NCBI RefSeq assembly: GCF_001078055.1
Contig: NZ_CP010777.1
Location: 3,935,001 to 3,999,000 of the forward strand
Reading direction: 5' to 3'
DNA: 64,000 nt
Source of the DNA: Rufibacter radiotolerans
GTDB lineage: Bacteria > Bacteroidota > Bacteroidia > Cytophagales > Hymenobacteraceae
A program made the translations under genes and the position numbers. Positions 34,307-43,612 of this stretch are shown piece by piece. The notes beneath the pieces were generated by a model, which saw only the letters and a list, made by a program, of their open reading frames with translations, searched no databases and was not told where the DNA came from. The stretch's first letter is position 1. Each line of letters starts with the position of its first letter.

Positions 34307-35092
34307 ATGAAAAAATACTATTTACTCCCCCTCCTCTTTTTGCCCCTGCTGGCACAGTCTCAAAACATTAAAGGTCCGTACGTGGGGCTCACCACCCAGC
34401 TCCAGAACACGTGGGTAATTAATGATGAGCAGTACGAGAACGTCAACTACCGCCACAACTTCACCACCAAATGGGCTCCTATAGGCGGGGTGTTGGGTTA
34501 CAAGTTCAATGAAAATCATAATCTGCAGATAGAGGCCATCCGGTCGCACCAGGGCGAGACCTTTGACCTGCATGACATTGATGACCAGAAAACCGGCGAA
34601 AAAGAGGTGGATCTGGTGTACTGGAACATTCCGCTGCTTTTCAAATACACCACTACCGGCACGTTGCGCTTCAACTTCCAGATGGGTCCGCAGGTAAGCA
34701 TTCTGCAGGAGGGCCGCGAGGAGAACCGCTTTACCCGCACCGCCAATTACCTACGGGACAAAGAGCCTATCACCATTCCGCAGGGCACTTATTTACTGGC
34801 CTCTACAGACCATGACGGGCATGACGGCAGCGGGATAGGTGGTTTCAACAAATATGACCTGGGCCTTGCCCTGGGCGCCGGGGTGGAATACAGCTTCACA
34901 GACAACCTGTACCTGAGCGCCAACGTGCGCTACAGCTATAACTTTGTAGACATCAGGGACAAGGAGTACATAAGAACCAACAATGACCCAGACTACTATG
35001 TGCTGCGCCAGAACATGGTGATAGGTGTGCAACTGGGTATCAATTACCTCTTTAACACCGGCGACGGCGAATCCAGCGCCCGGCATCAGTAA
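34307..35092 (+). CDS. Outer-membrane beta-barrel protein (PorT/OMP_b-brl_2-like)
   Basis: 261 residues. Signal peptide MKKYYLLPLLFLPLLAQSQN is immediate at the ATG 34307, which supports this start even though a terminator hairpin ends one base before it. The rest shows alternating strands and the IPLLFKYTTTGTLRFNFQMG / LGLALGAGVEYSFTDNLYLS pattern of PorT-like porin-family barrels. PorT itself is a type IX secretion component, but this protein is not clearly it. Function unknown. Confidence 0.82.
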   Translation: MKKYYLLPLLFLPLLAQSQNIKGPYVGLTTQLQNTWVINDEQYENVNYRHNFTTKWAPIGGVLGYKFNENHNLQIEAIRSHQGETFDLHDIDDQKTGEKEVDLVYWNIPLLFKYTTTGTLRFNFQMGPQVSILQEGREENRFTRTANYLRDKEPITIPQGTYLLASTDHDGHDGSGIGGFNKYDLGLALGAGVEYSFTDNLYLSANVRYSYNFVDIRDKEYIRTNNDPDYYVLRQNMVIGVQLGINYLFNTGDGESSARHQ

Positions 35093-35172
35093 AAATACCC
35101 GCAGAATCTAAACATTTTGCCTACCTACCCGTTCTGTTTTAACGTTACCACAGCCCGTATTAATAAGAAACC

Positions 35173-35202
35173 TTTGATTTGTCAATCATTTTTCTATTTT
35201 TG
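35173..35202 (+). promoter_or_regulatory. Promoter TTTG-N18-TATTTTTG for the DUF2795 gene
   Basis: TTTG at 35173-35176 and TATTTTTG at 35195-35202, separated by 18 bases. The ATG follows 59 bases downstream. Confidence 0.6.
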
Positions 35203-35260
35203 CAGCCCGTTGAAACAAGTGCAACTATTTGTATAGCTATACTACTTTAAAGAAATTACT

Positions 35261-35482
35261 ATGTATTGGACATTAGAACTTGCCTCTTACCTGGAAGATG
35301 CCCCTTGGCCAGCCACCAAAGACGAACTGATCGACTATTCTATCCGCTCTGGCGCTCCCATGGAAGTGGTAGAAAACCTGCAGGCCCTGGAAGATGATGG
35401 GCAGCCCTACGAGAGCATTGAAGAAGTTTGGCCGGATTATCCTACCAAAGAAGACTTCATGTTCAACGAGGACGAATATTAA
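35261..35482 (+). CDS. DUF2795 family small protein
   Basis: 73 residues, MYWTLELASYLEDAPWPATK then DELIDYSIRSGAPMEVVENL, matching the DUF2795-like small acidic proteins conserved in Bacteroidota. Strongly acidic (C-terminus EDEY), probably a cytoplasmic helical protein. Function unknown. Followed by a 27-base inverted repeat. Confidence 0.85.
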   Translation: MYWTLELASYLEDAPWPATKDELIDYSIRSGAPMEVVENLQALEDDGQPYESIEEVWPDYPTKEDFMFNEDEY

Positions 35483-35483
35483 T

Positions 35484-35554
35484 ATAATTAAGAATTAATA
35501 ATTAAGAATTGCTCATTTGTGATTCCTAATTCTTAATTATTAATTCTTAATTAT
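35484..35554. repeat. Perfect 27-base AT-only inverted repeat
   Basis: ATAATTAAGAATTAATAATT... at 35484-35510 is mirrored exactly at 35528-35554, with a 17-base loop. Related ATTAAGAATTA simple sequence appears at 9470-9495 and 63718-63745. It fills the gap before the orphan ABC ATPase. Confidence 0.8.
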
Positions 35555-35562
35555 AAACTCCC

Positions 35563-36321
35563 TTGGGCGTTTTAGAAATAAGAGAACTGGTTGCGGGGTA
35601 CGACGAGCGCGTACTTATCCGCAACCTTTCTTTTTTAGTGCCCCAGCCGACTTTCATTGCCATTATTGGCCACAACGGAAGCGGCAAATCTACGTTCCTC
35701 AAAACCCTTACCGGTCACGTGCCCTACCGCGGCCAGATTCTGGTGCAAGGGCAACCCCTTCCAGCCAAATCAGGCGCACTGTCCCGCTCCCTCTCCTATC
35801 TTCCGCAGAAAAACAACGTGGCCTTTCCGGTGGAGGTGCGGGAACTGGTGGTCATGGGGCTTTTCAGGCACAAACGCCTGCTGGAGAACTATACCGCGGC
35901 AGACTACGCCCGCGTAGACGAGACCCTGGCCCACCTGCACATTTCGCACCTGAGCCACCGGGCCTTTACCCAACTGTCTGGGGGCGAGCAGCAATTGGTC
36001 TGGCTGGCACAGCTCATGCTCCAGAACGCGCCCATCGCGTTGCTAGACGAGCCCACGCAGCAGCTGGATGTCTACCACAAAAGAAAGGTATTTGATTTAA
36101 TGACCCATTGGGTAGAAACCGAAGGAAAAACCGTGCTCTGCATTACCCATGACCTCCTGAACCTCATGCCCCTGCAGGGCTTACTGCTCAACCTTTCCCA
36201 GCCGCATCCCGCCTTGGAAAGAATCTCACCAGAGACGGTTCTGGCGCACCAGCGTTACCTGGAAGAAACCGGCGGACCCCACGCGGGCCTCAGCGAGTCG
36301 CCTGCGGGTCACCGGTATTAA
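35563..36321 (+). CDS. Orphan ABC transporter ATPase (FecE/HmuV type)
   Basis: 252 residues starting at TTG 35563. Walker A IGHNGSGKSTFLK, signature LSGGEQQLVWLAQLM, Walker B IALLDEPTQQLD and the H-loop CITHD. The LPQKNNVAFPVEVRELVVMG segment is the FecE/BtuD/HmuV hallmark, so the parent system would carry iron, haem or cobalamin. No permease or binding-protein gene is within the window neighbourhood, so partners are distant or absent. Its 3' end overlaps the convergent EF-hand gene by 32 bases. Confidence 0.9.
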   Translation: MGVLEIRELVAGYDERVLIRNLSFLVPQPTFIAIIGHNGSGKSTFLKTLTGHVPYRGQILVQGQPLPAKSGALSRSLSYLPQKNNVAFPVEVRELVVMGLFRHKRLLENYTAADYARVDETLAHLHISHLSHRAFTQLSGGEQQLVWLAQLMLQNAPIALLDEPTQQLDVYHKRKVFDLMTHWVETEGKTVLCITHDLLNLMPLQGLLLNLSQPHPALERISPETVLAHQRYLEETGGPHAGLSESPAGHRY

Positions 36322-36913
36322 CTGGCGTCAGCTTTTCCTCCGTGAGGTGAAAGACATACACCTTGTTCACATCCTTCTCGTCAAACTTGCCGTCTCTGTT
36401 AGAATCTGCCTTGGTGATAAACGTAAGCGCGTTGGTGGTTTTCTGCATTTTCCAATGCACCAGGTGCTCACCTTTGGGGGAAACCTGCTGCAGACCCTGA
36501 CCCGTGGAAGTGGTGATAAAAAGGGCCCTTAGGTCATTGGAGTCCAGCTTATCATTCTGGTTCCAGGCTTTATCGCCGCCAATGATGATCACGGGCCGCT
36601 CTTTCCGGTACCTTCCACTCTCTTTTAACGCCGTGGCATCAATCTGAAACGGGGGCGGTAATTCCACTCTCACCGATTGCCCGGTTCTGGTGTTGATAAA
36701 AAGAAGCCCCACCTCTTCTCCCAGCCCCAGGCTTATTTTGGACGCGGAGTAAATGGAGGCCACCACCATGTCCGTAGAATCAAGAACGGTGAGTTGGTTG
36801 TACTGCGGGGAATACTTGCCCTGGCCCTGCGCCTTCCCTGCAGCAGCCCATAGAAACGCAAGAAGCAAAAGCGCAGTAAGCGGGCGCAGAGGGAAGCAGA
36901 GGGGTGGCTTCAT
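36290..36913 (-). CDS. Secreted protein with EF-hand-like calcium loops
   Basis: 207 residues with a signal peptide (LTALLLLAFLWAAAGKAQGQ). Two loops near the C-terminus have EF-hand/dockerin-like spacing: DSNRDGKFDEKD (a canonical 12-residue loop) and a weaker NQNDKLDSND. Between them are beta strands. The pair suggests a calcium-binding periplasmic or surface protein; I do not know the family. Convergent overlap of 32 bases with the ABC ATPase. Confidence 0.75.
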   Translation of the reverse strand: MKPPLCFPLRPLTALLLLAFLWAAAGKAQGQGKYSPQYNQLTVLDSTDMVVASIYSASKISLGLGEEVGLLFINTRTGQSVRVELPPPFQIDATALKESGRYRKERPVIIIGGDKAWNQNDKLDSNDLRALFITTSTGQGLQQVSPKGEHLVHWKMQKTTNALTFITKADSNRDGKFDEKDVNKVYVFHLTEEKLTPVNTGDPQATR

Positions 36914-36940
36914 GATAGAGGACTTTAGGTAGAAGTAAAT

Positions 36941-36982
36941 CCTGTTTTAAGCTCATTTTCCAGAAAACAGGCCCAAAACAGG
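36941..36982. repeat. Family I palindrome, imperfect
   Basis: CCTGTTTTAAGCTCATTTTCC and AAAACAGGCCCAAAACAGG. It lies 3' of ispD and just upstream of the EF-hand gene. Confidence 0.75.
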
Positions 36983-36990
36983 GAAAGGCG

Positions 36991-37713
36991 TTATTTTTTA
37001 AGCGGCTCCGCCGATGGCTGGTTTTTCTCCTGTTGCAGAAAGGCCTCGGCCAGAAGCAGATCCTCAGGGGTAGTTAGTTTGATGTTTTTGAAACTGCCTT
37101 CCACCAGGTGGATCTTATGCCCGAACCGCTCCACTACCGAGGCATCATCGGTGAACAGCGGACTTTCAGGTTGGGCATAGGCGCGGCGCAACAGCGGCAA
37201 CCTAAAGCATTGCGGGGTCTGCACCAGCCGGTAGGCCGAGCGGTCCACGGCTTTGGAACTGCCGCCCCGCACCCGTCTAATGGAGTCTTTCAAGGAAACC
37301 GCCACCACGGCCGTGCCCTGCGCGAAAGCCTTGTTATAGGCGGCCTGCAAAATGGCGTTGTCTACAAAAGGGCGCACCCCGTCATGCACGGCCACCACCC
37401 CATCTTGCTCCTGGTCTAGCGCAGCCAACCCATTCTTCACCGACTGAAACCTGCTGGTACCCCCCACCACCACCTGGTGCGGAAGGGTGAACGAATAGTC
37501 ACCGCATAGGCCTTGCCAGGTTTTTACCTCGGCCTGCGGCAGCACCAATACCAGGGGCATAGTGGGGTCAAAGGCATGGAAGCGGCGCAGGGTATGCATG
37601 AGCACCGGCTCCCCGCCTATAGGCAGGAACTGCTTGGGCTGCGCGGCCTGCATGCGGCTACCAGACCCACCGGCCACAATAATGGCGTATTTTTTTAACT
37701 CAGACGAGGACAT
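36991..37713 (-). CDS. ispD: 2-C-methyl-D-erythritol 4-phosphate cytidylyltransferase
   Basis: 240 residues from the ATG at 37713 (MSSSELKKYAIIVAGGSGSR); an upstream in-frame start at 37749 adds a poor leader. AIIVAGGSGSRMQAAQPKQF is the CTP-binding loop with the Lys of the family, and VVAVHDGVRPFVDN holds the catalytic-site Asp and Arg. It makes CDP-methylerythritol in the MEP isoprenoid pathway. Placed alone, with palindromes on both sides. Confidence 0.95.
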   Translation of the reverse strand: MSSSELKKYAIIVAGGSGSRMQAAQPKQFLPIGGEPVLMHTLRRFHAFDPTMPLVLVLPQAEVKTWQGLCGDYSFTLPHQVVVGGTSRFQSVKNGLAALDQEQDGVVAVHDGVRPFVDNAILQAAYNKAFAQGTAVVAVSLKDSIRRVRGGSSKAVDRSAYRLVQTPQCFRLPLLRRAYAQPESPLFTDDASVVERFGHKIHLVEGSFKNIKLTTPEDLLLAEAFLQQEKNQPSAEPLKK

Positions 37714-37752
37714 GGAGGCAAGATACACATTCAGACCCGCTCGTGGCAAACC

Positions 37753-37790
37753 CGTTTTAGGCCTGTTTTGGCGAAAACAGGCCTAAAACG
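37753..37790. repeat. Family I palindrome, perfect copy
   Basis: CGTTTTAGGCCTGTTTT, loop GGCG, AAAACAGGCCTAAAACG. 17-base arms. This is a good type copy for the family. It lies 3' of the large PAS kinase. Confidence 0.88.
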
Positions 37791-37829
37791 CAAAACCAAA
37801 TGCGCGTAGCCTGAAAGCCGTGCCTGTAA

Positions 37830-40439
37830 TTAGAACTGCAGGGTAAAAGTAGTTCCCTGGTCTACCTCACTGGCCACGGTAAGGTTCCCACCCATGGCTT
37901 TGGCCTGCGAATGGGCAATGTAGAGTCCCATGCCCTTGCTGTCTTTGCGTTGGTGGAACCGCTGGTACAAACCAAAAATGCGCTCGCCGTACCGTTTCAG
38001 GTCTATGCCCAGGCCGTTGTCTTTGAAATGCAGGAACTGATGTCCGTCTACCGCCTCGGTGGTGACCTCAATGTGCAGCACCCGGTCCGGCGATTGGTAT
38101 TTGATGGCGTTGGAGAGCAGGTTGAGCAAGATGCTGTACAGGTACCCGCCGTTGTAGTAGACCTCGGGCACCTGCGAGAAATCTGCGGTGACCTGGGCGC
38201 CAATCTCCGTGAGAAGCCCGTCCACGGAGAGGCGTACCCGCTCAAAGGCCTCGGGTAGGCTGATCTGTTCCTTTTGGGTGAGGGGTTTGTTTCTGATGAC
38301 CAGGATCTCCAGCAGGTCATCAATAATGGTGTTGAGCTGCACGGTAGACTCCTTGAACTTCTGGATCAAAAGCTTGTTGCGGCCTTCGGGCACGGCGTCC
38401 AGGTCCAGCAGGTTAATGATGCCCGTTAGGTTAGACAACGGGGCCCGCAGGTTATGGGAGGTGATAAAGGTGAACTGCTTGAGATCGGCGTTGTTCTGGG
38501 TAAGCTCTGAGATAAGCAACTCGCGTTCCTGGGCATAGCTCTTGCGCAGGGTAATATCGCGCAGCATGGAGATCCAGTGCGTGAGCTGGTTCTTGTGGTT
38601 GAACATGGGAATGAGCAGCAGTTGGGCCCAGAAGCGGCTTCCGTCTTTGCGGTAGCTTTCCAGTTCGCCCTCGCAGGCCAGGCCGGCCTGCATCTGCCGA
38701 ATGATCTCCTCCATGACCTGCGGATCGGTGTCGGGACCGTTCAGGAAAGAGGGGTCCTTGCCCAGCACCTCTTCCTGGGTATACCCCGTCATGGCAAAGA
38801 ACGCGTTGTTGAAGTAGATAGACTCCAGGGAATGGAGGTCATCAGGTTTCACCTCACTGATGATGATGGCATCCTGGGCATTGGTGATGACAGATTCCAA
38901 CAAACGCAGTTGCTGCTCCTCGGCTTTCTGCTGGGTAATATCGGTGAGTAGGGCAAACACCCTTTCTACCTGGCCGTGTTCATCCAGCAGCGGCTGCACC
39001 TGTAGTTTTATCCAGCGCTTTCCATGGGTTTTGGAGTACTGGAGCAGGTCACACTCCAGGGACTGCACCTTGCTCAGCCGTTCATCAATGTAAGCCAGGG
39101 TGCCCAGGTCTGTTTCCGCTCCACTCAGAAAGGAACCCAGGGTTTTTCCGGCAATCTCTTCCAGGGTATAGCCCAACATTCTGGTAAACGACGGGTTTAC
39201 CCAGTGTACGGTCAGGTCTGGGTGCATGATCAGAACGCCGTTCACGGTCTCGCGGGCCACCACCGAAAGCTTCCGAAGCTCTTCCTCGGCCTGTTTCTGG
39301 GCCGTGATGTCCTGCATGGCCCCTACAATGCGCACCGGCTTCCCGACGTCATCCCTGATCAGGGAGCCTTGGTCCACCACGTAGGCATATTCGCCGTTGG
39401 CTTTCATGAACCGGTACTCCTCGCGCCAGAAGTCTTTGTTGGCATGGGTAATGACTTCCTCCAGGGAGGCATTGACGCGGTCCAGGTCCTCGGGGTGCAC
39501 CTGGTGGGCCCAGAGGTCAAACTCCAGCCCGAACTCCTGCACCTTAAACCCGAACAGTTTCTCAAAGCCCAGCCCCCAGGCAATGGTACCGGTATGCAGG
39601 TCAAAGTCCCAGATGGCGTCGTTGGTCGCCAGGGTGGCGTAATAGAAGCGCTCATTGCTTTCTCTGAGTTCTTTTTCGGCCAGCTTGCTTTCCATGATCA
39701 ACTGGAGCAGGTTACGCACGCTCTCCAAGGATGTCTCTTCTTCGCTCGTAGGCGCTTTGGCTTCCTGCAAATACACCACAAACGCCCCCAGCACTTTCTG
39801 CCCGGTGCTTACCACCGGGAATGACCAGCACGCGTTTATATCAAAGGAGCGCGCCAGTTCCTGCAGCAGCTCATTTTTTGATTCCTGTACAATGTGTTTG
39901 ATGATCACTTTCTCCCCGGAGGATGCGTCTTTGAGAAAAGCTTCTTTGGCTTGCTCCAGCAAAATACCGTTCAAGGCCCTGGAGAAATCTGAGGGCAGGC
40001 TGGGCGCCGCCACAGGATAGAGCCGTTCACGCTGCAGTTGCAGGGCAGAGCACCGCATGTCCGGGTAAATCTTCTCTACCCCGGCCAGGTAAAAGGCCAC
40101 TACGTCTTCCAGGCTGGTGCCGGGGGTCGCGTTCTTTTCCAGTACCCGCTTACCCAGCTGTTCCAGGGCAATGACGCGGCGGTACCTGGTGAACCTGCCC
40201 ACGGGCAAAGAGGCAGCTGCCGCCGCGGCCGCGGTGGCGGACTGGTCTGGGAGTACGCCCGCCGCAATGAGGGCCTGGGCCTGCGCCAATTCCTGCTGCG
40301 TGCTTTCCAGTTCCAGGCGCAGACTCTCCAGCTTTTTCTGGGTCTGCTGCAAAGCCTCTTCCAGGGCCAGCAACTGGCTTCCGTCTGGGCTCTCTGAATT
40401 CTGAAAAACTAGCATGTCCTTTTCTTTCTGCTTCATCAT
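37830..40439 (-). CDS. Large soluble PAS sensor histidine kinase
   Basis: 869 residues, no membrane helix. A coiled-coil (20-60) with an alanine run (TAAAAAAAASLPVG), a GAF domain (about 95-255), three PAS/PAC modules (260-385, 390-505, 510-635), HisKA with His662 in TFITSHNLRAPLSNLT, and HATPase (NAIKYQSPDR, KDNGLGIDL, GMGLYIAHSQAKAMGG). The GIIN/His box and DNGLG motifs are of the Bacteroidota light-oxygen-redox-type cytosolic kinases. No response regulator is next to it. The start could be the first or second Met. Confidence 0.93.
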   Translation of the reverse strand: MMKQKEKDMLVFQNSESPDGSQLLALEEALQQTQKKLESLRLELESTQQELAQAQALIAAGVLPDQSATAAAAAAASLPVGRFTRYRRVIALEQLGKRVLEKNATPGTSLEDVVAFYLAGVEKIYPDMRCSALQLQRERLYPVAAPSLPSDFSRALNGILLEQAKEAFLKDASSGEKVIIKHIVQESKNELLQELARSFDINACWSFPVVSTGQKVLGAFVVYLQEAKAPTSEEETSLESVRNLLQLIMESKLAEKELRESNERFYYATLATNDAIWDFDLHTGTIAWGLGFEKLFGFKVQEFGLEFDLWAHQVHPEDLDRVNASLEEVITHANKDFWREEYRFMKANGEYAYVVDQGSLIRDDVGKPVRIVGAMQDITAQKQAEEELRKLSVVARETVNGVLIMHPDLTVHWVNPSFTRMLGYTLEEIAGKTLGSFLSGAETDLGTLAYIDERLSKVQSLECDLLQYSKTHGKRWIKLQVQPLLDEHGQVERVFALLTDITQQKAEEQQLRLLESVITNAQDAIIISEVKPDDLHSLESIYFNNAFFAMTGYTQEEVLGKDPSFLNGPDTDPQVMEEIIRQMQAGLACEGELESYRKDGSRFWAQLLLIPMFNHKNQLTHWISMLRDITLRKSYAQERELLISELTQNNADLKQFTFITSHNLRAPLSNLTGIINLLDLDAVPEGRNKLLIQKFKESTVQLNTIIDDLLEILVIRNKPLTQKEQISLPEAFERVRLSVDGLLTEIGAQVTADFSQVPEVYYNGGYLYSILLNLLSNAIKYQSPDRVLHIEVTTEAVDGHQFLHFKDNGLGIDLKRYGERIFGLYQRFHQRKDSKGMGLYIAHSQAKAMGGNLTVASEVDQGTTFTLQF

Positions 40440-40549
40440 GGCTTTACAGCTGAAACTCTATCATCCTGGCGGCGCCGGATGTTGGTGGCTCCTATATTTT
40501 TTCCTGGCACTGGCAAATATTCCTGCTTTTCTGGCTCGTTTGGTTGGGT

Positions 40550-40595
40550 CAGGCGTTTTAGGCCTGTTTTCAAGAAAACGCCCTTAAAACGCCTG
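40550..40595. repeat. Family I palindrome, imperfect
   Basis: CAGGCGTTTTAGGCCTGTTTTC and GAAAACGCCCTTAAAACGCC arms, with the outer GGCG/CGCC pair kept. Confidence 0.78.
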
Positions 40596-40797
40596 GCCTT
40601 TATGTTGGTGTCCGGGTCTCCGGCTGCTGGCAAAAGCTGGTTTGGCCAGGCAGGGCCTAAGCGTGGTAACACTTAAAGCTACAGGGCTTAACGGCAACAG
40701 ACACGACTGCAAACGGAGGAGCTAATCTACTAAAACAGAAACACGTAGCCTAGAACCCATTCTGCTTTTAGCCTATTATTCATGGAAAAAGTTAAAA

Positions 40798-40842
40798 AAG
40801 AAAGCCCCACCGGTTTCTAAACCAATGGGGCTTTCTTTTTTA
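40798..40842 (-). terminator. queA terminator, bidirectional
   Basis: AAAGAAAGCCCCA / TGGGGCTTTCTTTTTT with a loop around CGGTTTCTAAACC. T runs on both sides. It is 14 bases beyond the queA stop. Confidence 0.85.
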
Positions 40843-40855
40843 AGAAGTGTATTCT

Positions 40856-41902
40856 TTACAGAATTAACATCACGTCTCCGTAGCTAAAGAACTTATATTC
40901 TTCTTTGATTGCGGTGCGGTAGGCTTCCATGACCAGGTCATACCCCCCAAAGGCGGCAGCCATCATCAGGAGCGTAGACTCCGGCATGTGGAAATTGGTG
41001 ATCAGGGCGTTCGCGATTTTGAAATCATACGGCGGAAAGATGAACCGGTCCGTCCAGCCTTCGTTGGGCTTCAGGCGGTTGTTCGCCGACACCGATGACT
41101 CCAGGGCGCGCATGGTGGTGGTACCCACCGCGCACACGCGCTTCTTGGCATCCAGAGCCTTGTTCACAATTTTGGCGGTTTCCTCAGTCACAAAGAACTG
41201 CTCAGAGTCCATTTTGTGCTTGGTCAGGTCCTCTACGTCTACCGGCCGGAACGTGCCCAGGCCTACGTGAAGGGTTACCGGGGCCACATCCACACCTTTC
41301 AGTTCCAGGCGCTTCAGTACCTCTTTGGTAAAGTGAAGACCCGCGGTGGGGGCAGCCACGGCGCCAGTCACCTCGGCGTAGACCGTCTGGTAACGCTCTT
41401 CGTCTTCGGGCTCTGGCTCGCGCTTGATGTATTTAGGCAGCGGGGTCTCGCCCAGGCTATGCACAATCTTGTAGAAATCCTCATCCGGGCCGTCATACAA
41501 AAACTTGATGGTACGTCCGCGGGAGGTGGTGTTGTCAATAACCTCGGCTACCAGGTCGCTATCCCCGAAGTAGAGCTTGTTGCCCACCCGTATCTTACGG
41601 GCCGGGTCTACCAGCACATCCCAGAGGTGAATGCGCTTGTCCAGTTCTCTTAGCAAGAATACCTCAATCTTGGCGCCGGTCTTCTCTTTATTGCCGTACA
41701 AACGGGCCGGGAACACTTTGGTGTTGTTGGTCACTAGCACGTCACCCTCATCAAAATAGGTGATAATATCTTTAAAGATTTTATGCTCTATCTTGCCGCT
41801 GTCACGGTGCAGGACCATCATGCGGGCCTCATCACGGTGGGCTGCCGGGTGAGTGGCCATTAACTCATTGGGCAGGTCAAATTTGAACTCAGATAACTTC
41901 AT
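40856..41902 (-). CDS. queA: S-adenosylmethionine:tRNA ribosyltransferase-isomerase
   Basis: 348 residues, normal length. [60 protein letters not shown] and [20 protein letters not shown] are QueA signatures. It adds the ribosyl group of SAM to preQ1 in tRNA in the queuosine pathway. No other queuosine gene is in the window. Confidence 0.97.
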   Translation of the reverse strand: MKLSEFKFDLPNELMATHPAAHRDEARMMVLHRDSGKIEHKIFKDIITYFDEGDVLVTNNTKVFPARLYGNKEKTGAKIEVFLLRELDKRIHLWDVLVDPARKIRVGNKLYFGDSDLVAEVIDNTTSRGRTIKFLYDGPDEDFYKIVHSLGETPLPKYIKREPEPEDEERYQTVYAEVTGAVAAPTAGLHFTKEVLKRLELKGVDVAPVTLHVGLGTFRPVDVEDLTKHKMDSEQFFVTEETAKIVNKALDAKKRVCAVGTTTMRALESSVSANNRLKPNEGWTDRFIFPPYDFKIANALITNFHMPESTLLMMAAAFGGYDLVMEAYRTAIKEEYKFFSYGDVMLIL

Positions 41903-42142
41903 ATTTAATATTACGGTATTAAAATATTACGCAAAAACAGACCGCAAAGGTAGGCAGTTTGCCTTAATTTATATTACTTTCAGATAAATAAGTATCTTTA
42001 CCCGCTTTGGTTGTCTCTAATGCCTAAACATAACACCCGCTGCTATGTTATCCATTAGCTGCCACCGCTGCGCCGGTTACCCCCTTTAACCTTTTCATTA
42101 TTAACGCATTCCTTTTCACCCCATAATTCTGTAATTTCCCAT

Positions 42143-43399
42143 ATGATCTACTTCCGGCTGGTGTTAGAGAGTTTTAGGTTCGCGTGGCAGGCCCTGCGGG
42201 CTAACCTCCTGCGCACCATTCTCTCGTTGCTGGGGGTGACCATTGGTATCTTCGCCATTATCTCAGTATTCACCATTGTAGACTCTTTGGAGCGCAGCAT
42301 CAGAGAGAGCATGAGCTTTGTGGGCGAGCGTATCATCTACGTGGAGAAATTCCCCTGGATCTTTAAAGGCGGCCAGGACATACCCTGGTGGAAATACATG
42401 CAGCGCCCACCGGCCAACAGCCGGGAGTTCAAGTACCTGGAAGGCACGCTGGAGAACGCCGAGGGCGTGGCCATGGTGTCACGGCGGGGCGGCAACACCT
42501 TTAAGCACCGCAACAACAGCATGAGCGGGCTTATGCTGCAGGGCGTCTCTAAAGACTTTAACAAAGTAGCCGAGGTACCTATTGAAGAGGGACGCTTTTT
42601 CACCCAACAGGAGGTAGAAGGCGCCCGCAACGTGATCATCATCGGCGCCGAGGTGGCCGAGAACCTCTTCCCTTACGGCGGTGCCCTGGGGGGCGACATT
42701 AAGATAAAAGGCCAGAAGTTCACGGTGGTGGGCGTCATGGAAAAACAAGGGGCCGGTCTGTTTGAGGGCCTGCCCACCAATGACAAAAACGCGTACGTGC
42801 CCTTTGGGGCCTTCGGGAAGATGTTTGCAGGCGGCCCGCGGGGCATTCAGCCGGTGCTCATGATCAAGGGCAAGGCAGAGGATGCGGGGCTGCAGAACCT
42901 GGAGTATGAGGTAAAAGGCAAGATGCGCACCGTGCGGGGCCTCAAACCCTATGAGGAAGATAACTTTGCCGTGAACCGCTCAGAGATGATGGCCGACGCC
43001 ATTGGCGAGATGTTCTCCATCATCGGCATAGCCGGCTGGGTGATTGGCGGGTTCTCTATCTTGGTGGGCGGCTTTGGTATTGCCAACATCATGTTTGTGT
43101 CTGTGAAAGAGCGCACCAATATCATAGGCATTCAGAAATCACTGGGGGCCAAGAACTTCTTTATTCTGTTCCAGTTCCTGTTTGAGTCTGTGTTCCTGAG
43201 CCTGATTGGCGGGGGCGTGGGCATTCTGCTAGTGTCTTTGATAACCTTAATCCCCATGGGCACGTTGGATATTATCCTTACGCCCGGAAACATCCTGCTG
43301 GGGTTGGGCGTATCGGTCGTGATTGGCGTTCTCTCCGGCATTATCCCGGCCGTGATCGCCTCCCATCTGGACCCGGTTATTGCCATCAGGTCAAAATAA
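42143..43399 (+). CDS. MacB/FtsX-type ABC transporter permease
   Basis: 418 residues. N-terminal helix after a short amphipathic start (LRTILSLLGVTIGIFAIISV), a large periplasmic MacB core (about 45-270) and three C-terminal helices with NIMFVSVKERTNIIGIQKSL. The C-terminus SHLDPVIAIRSK is typical of the MacB-PCD-type permease. The ATPase partner is not adjacent; ettA and the FecE-like ATPase are not suitable. Divergent from queA; promoter not clear (TATCTTTA at 41993 is a weak candidate). Confidence 0.9.
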   Translation: MIYFRLVLESFRFAWQALRANLLRTILSLLGVTIGIFAIISVFTIVDSLERSIRESMSFVGERIIYVEKFPWIFKGGQDIPWWKYMQRPPANSREFKYLEGTLENAEGVAMVSRRGGNTFKHRNNSMSGLMLQGVSKDFNKVAEVPIEEGRFFTQQEVEGARNVIIIGAEVAENLFPYGGALGGDIKIKGQKFTVVGVMEKQGAGLFEGLPTNDKNAYVPFGAFGKMFAGGPRGIQPVLMIKGKAEDAGLQNLEYEVKGKMRTVRGLKPYEEDNFAVNRSEMMADAIGEMFSIIGIAGWVIGGFSILVGGFGIANIMFVSVKERTNIIGIQKSLGAKNFFILFQFLFESVFLSLIGGGVGILLVSLITLIPMGTLDIILTPGNILLGLGVSVVIGVLSGIIPAVIASHLDPVIAIRSK

Positions 43400-43612
43400 T
43401 TCAGTTTTTATTTTCAGATGAATGCCATGGGACTTCCCTCCACCCTGCGCGCGTTGCTGCCTGCGCCTTTTCCAGACCCCAACCACCGGCAGCCCTGAAC
43501 TCATGCAAGCGTACCTAGGGGGCTTCCACCCGACTAATAACAATAATATAATTTTTGACGTGCCCGTTTCCGGCTTGTTTTCCGTAGAATGGGCTTAATA
43601 CATGATTGATCT

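Larger units (their letters stand above)
40440..40855. other. Spacer between the PAS kinase and queA
   Basis: 416 bases without a gene. It has one family I palindrome (40550-40595) and the queA terminator (40798-40842). A 65-codon frame at 40479-40676 runs through the palindrome and is rejected. Confidence 0.65.

Noticed and set aside
39024..39824. 266-codon frame opposite the large PAS kinase
   Set aside because: Shadow: the kinase domains cover the same bases in the other frame.
40479..40676. 65-codon frame between the PAS kinase and queA
   Set aside because: It runs straight through a family I palindrome and has no promoter or motif.
40783..40821. Twelve-codon frame in the queA terminator
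   Set aside because: Too short, and it is made by the terminator stem.
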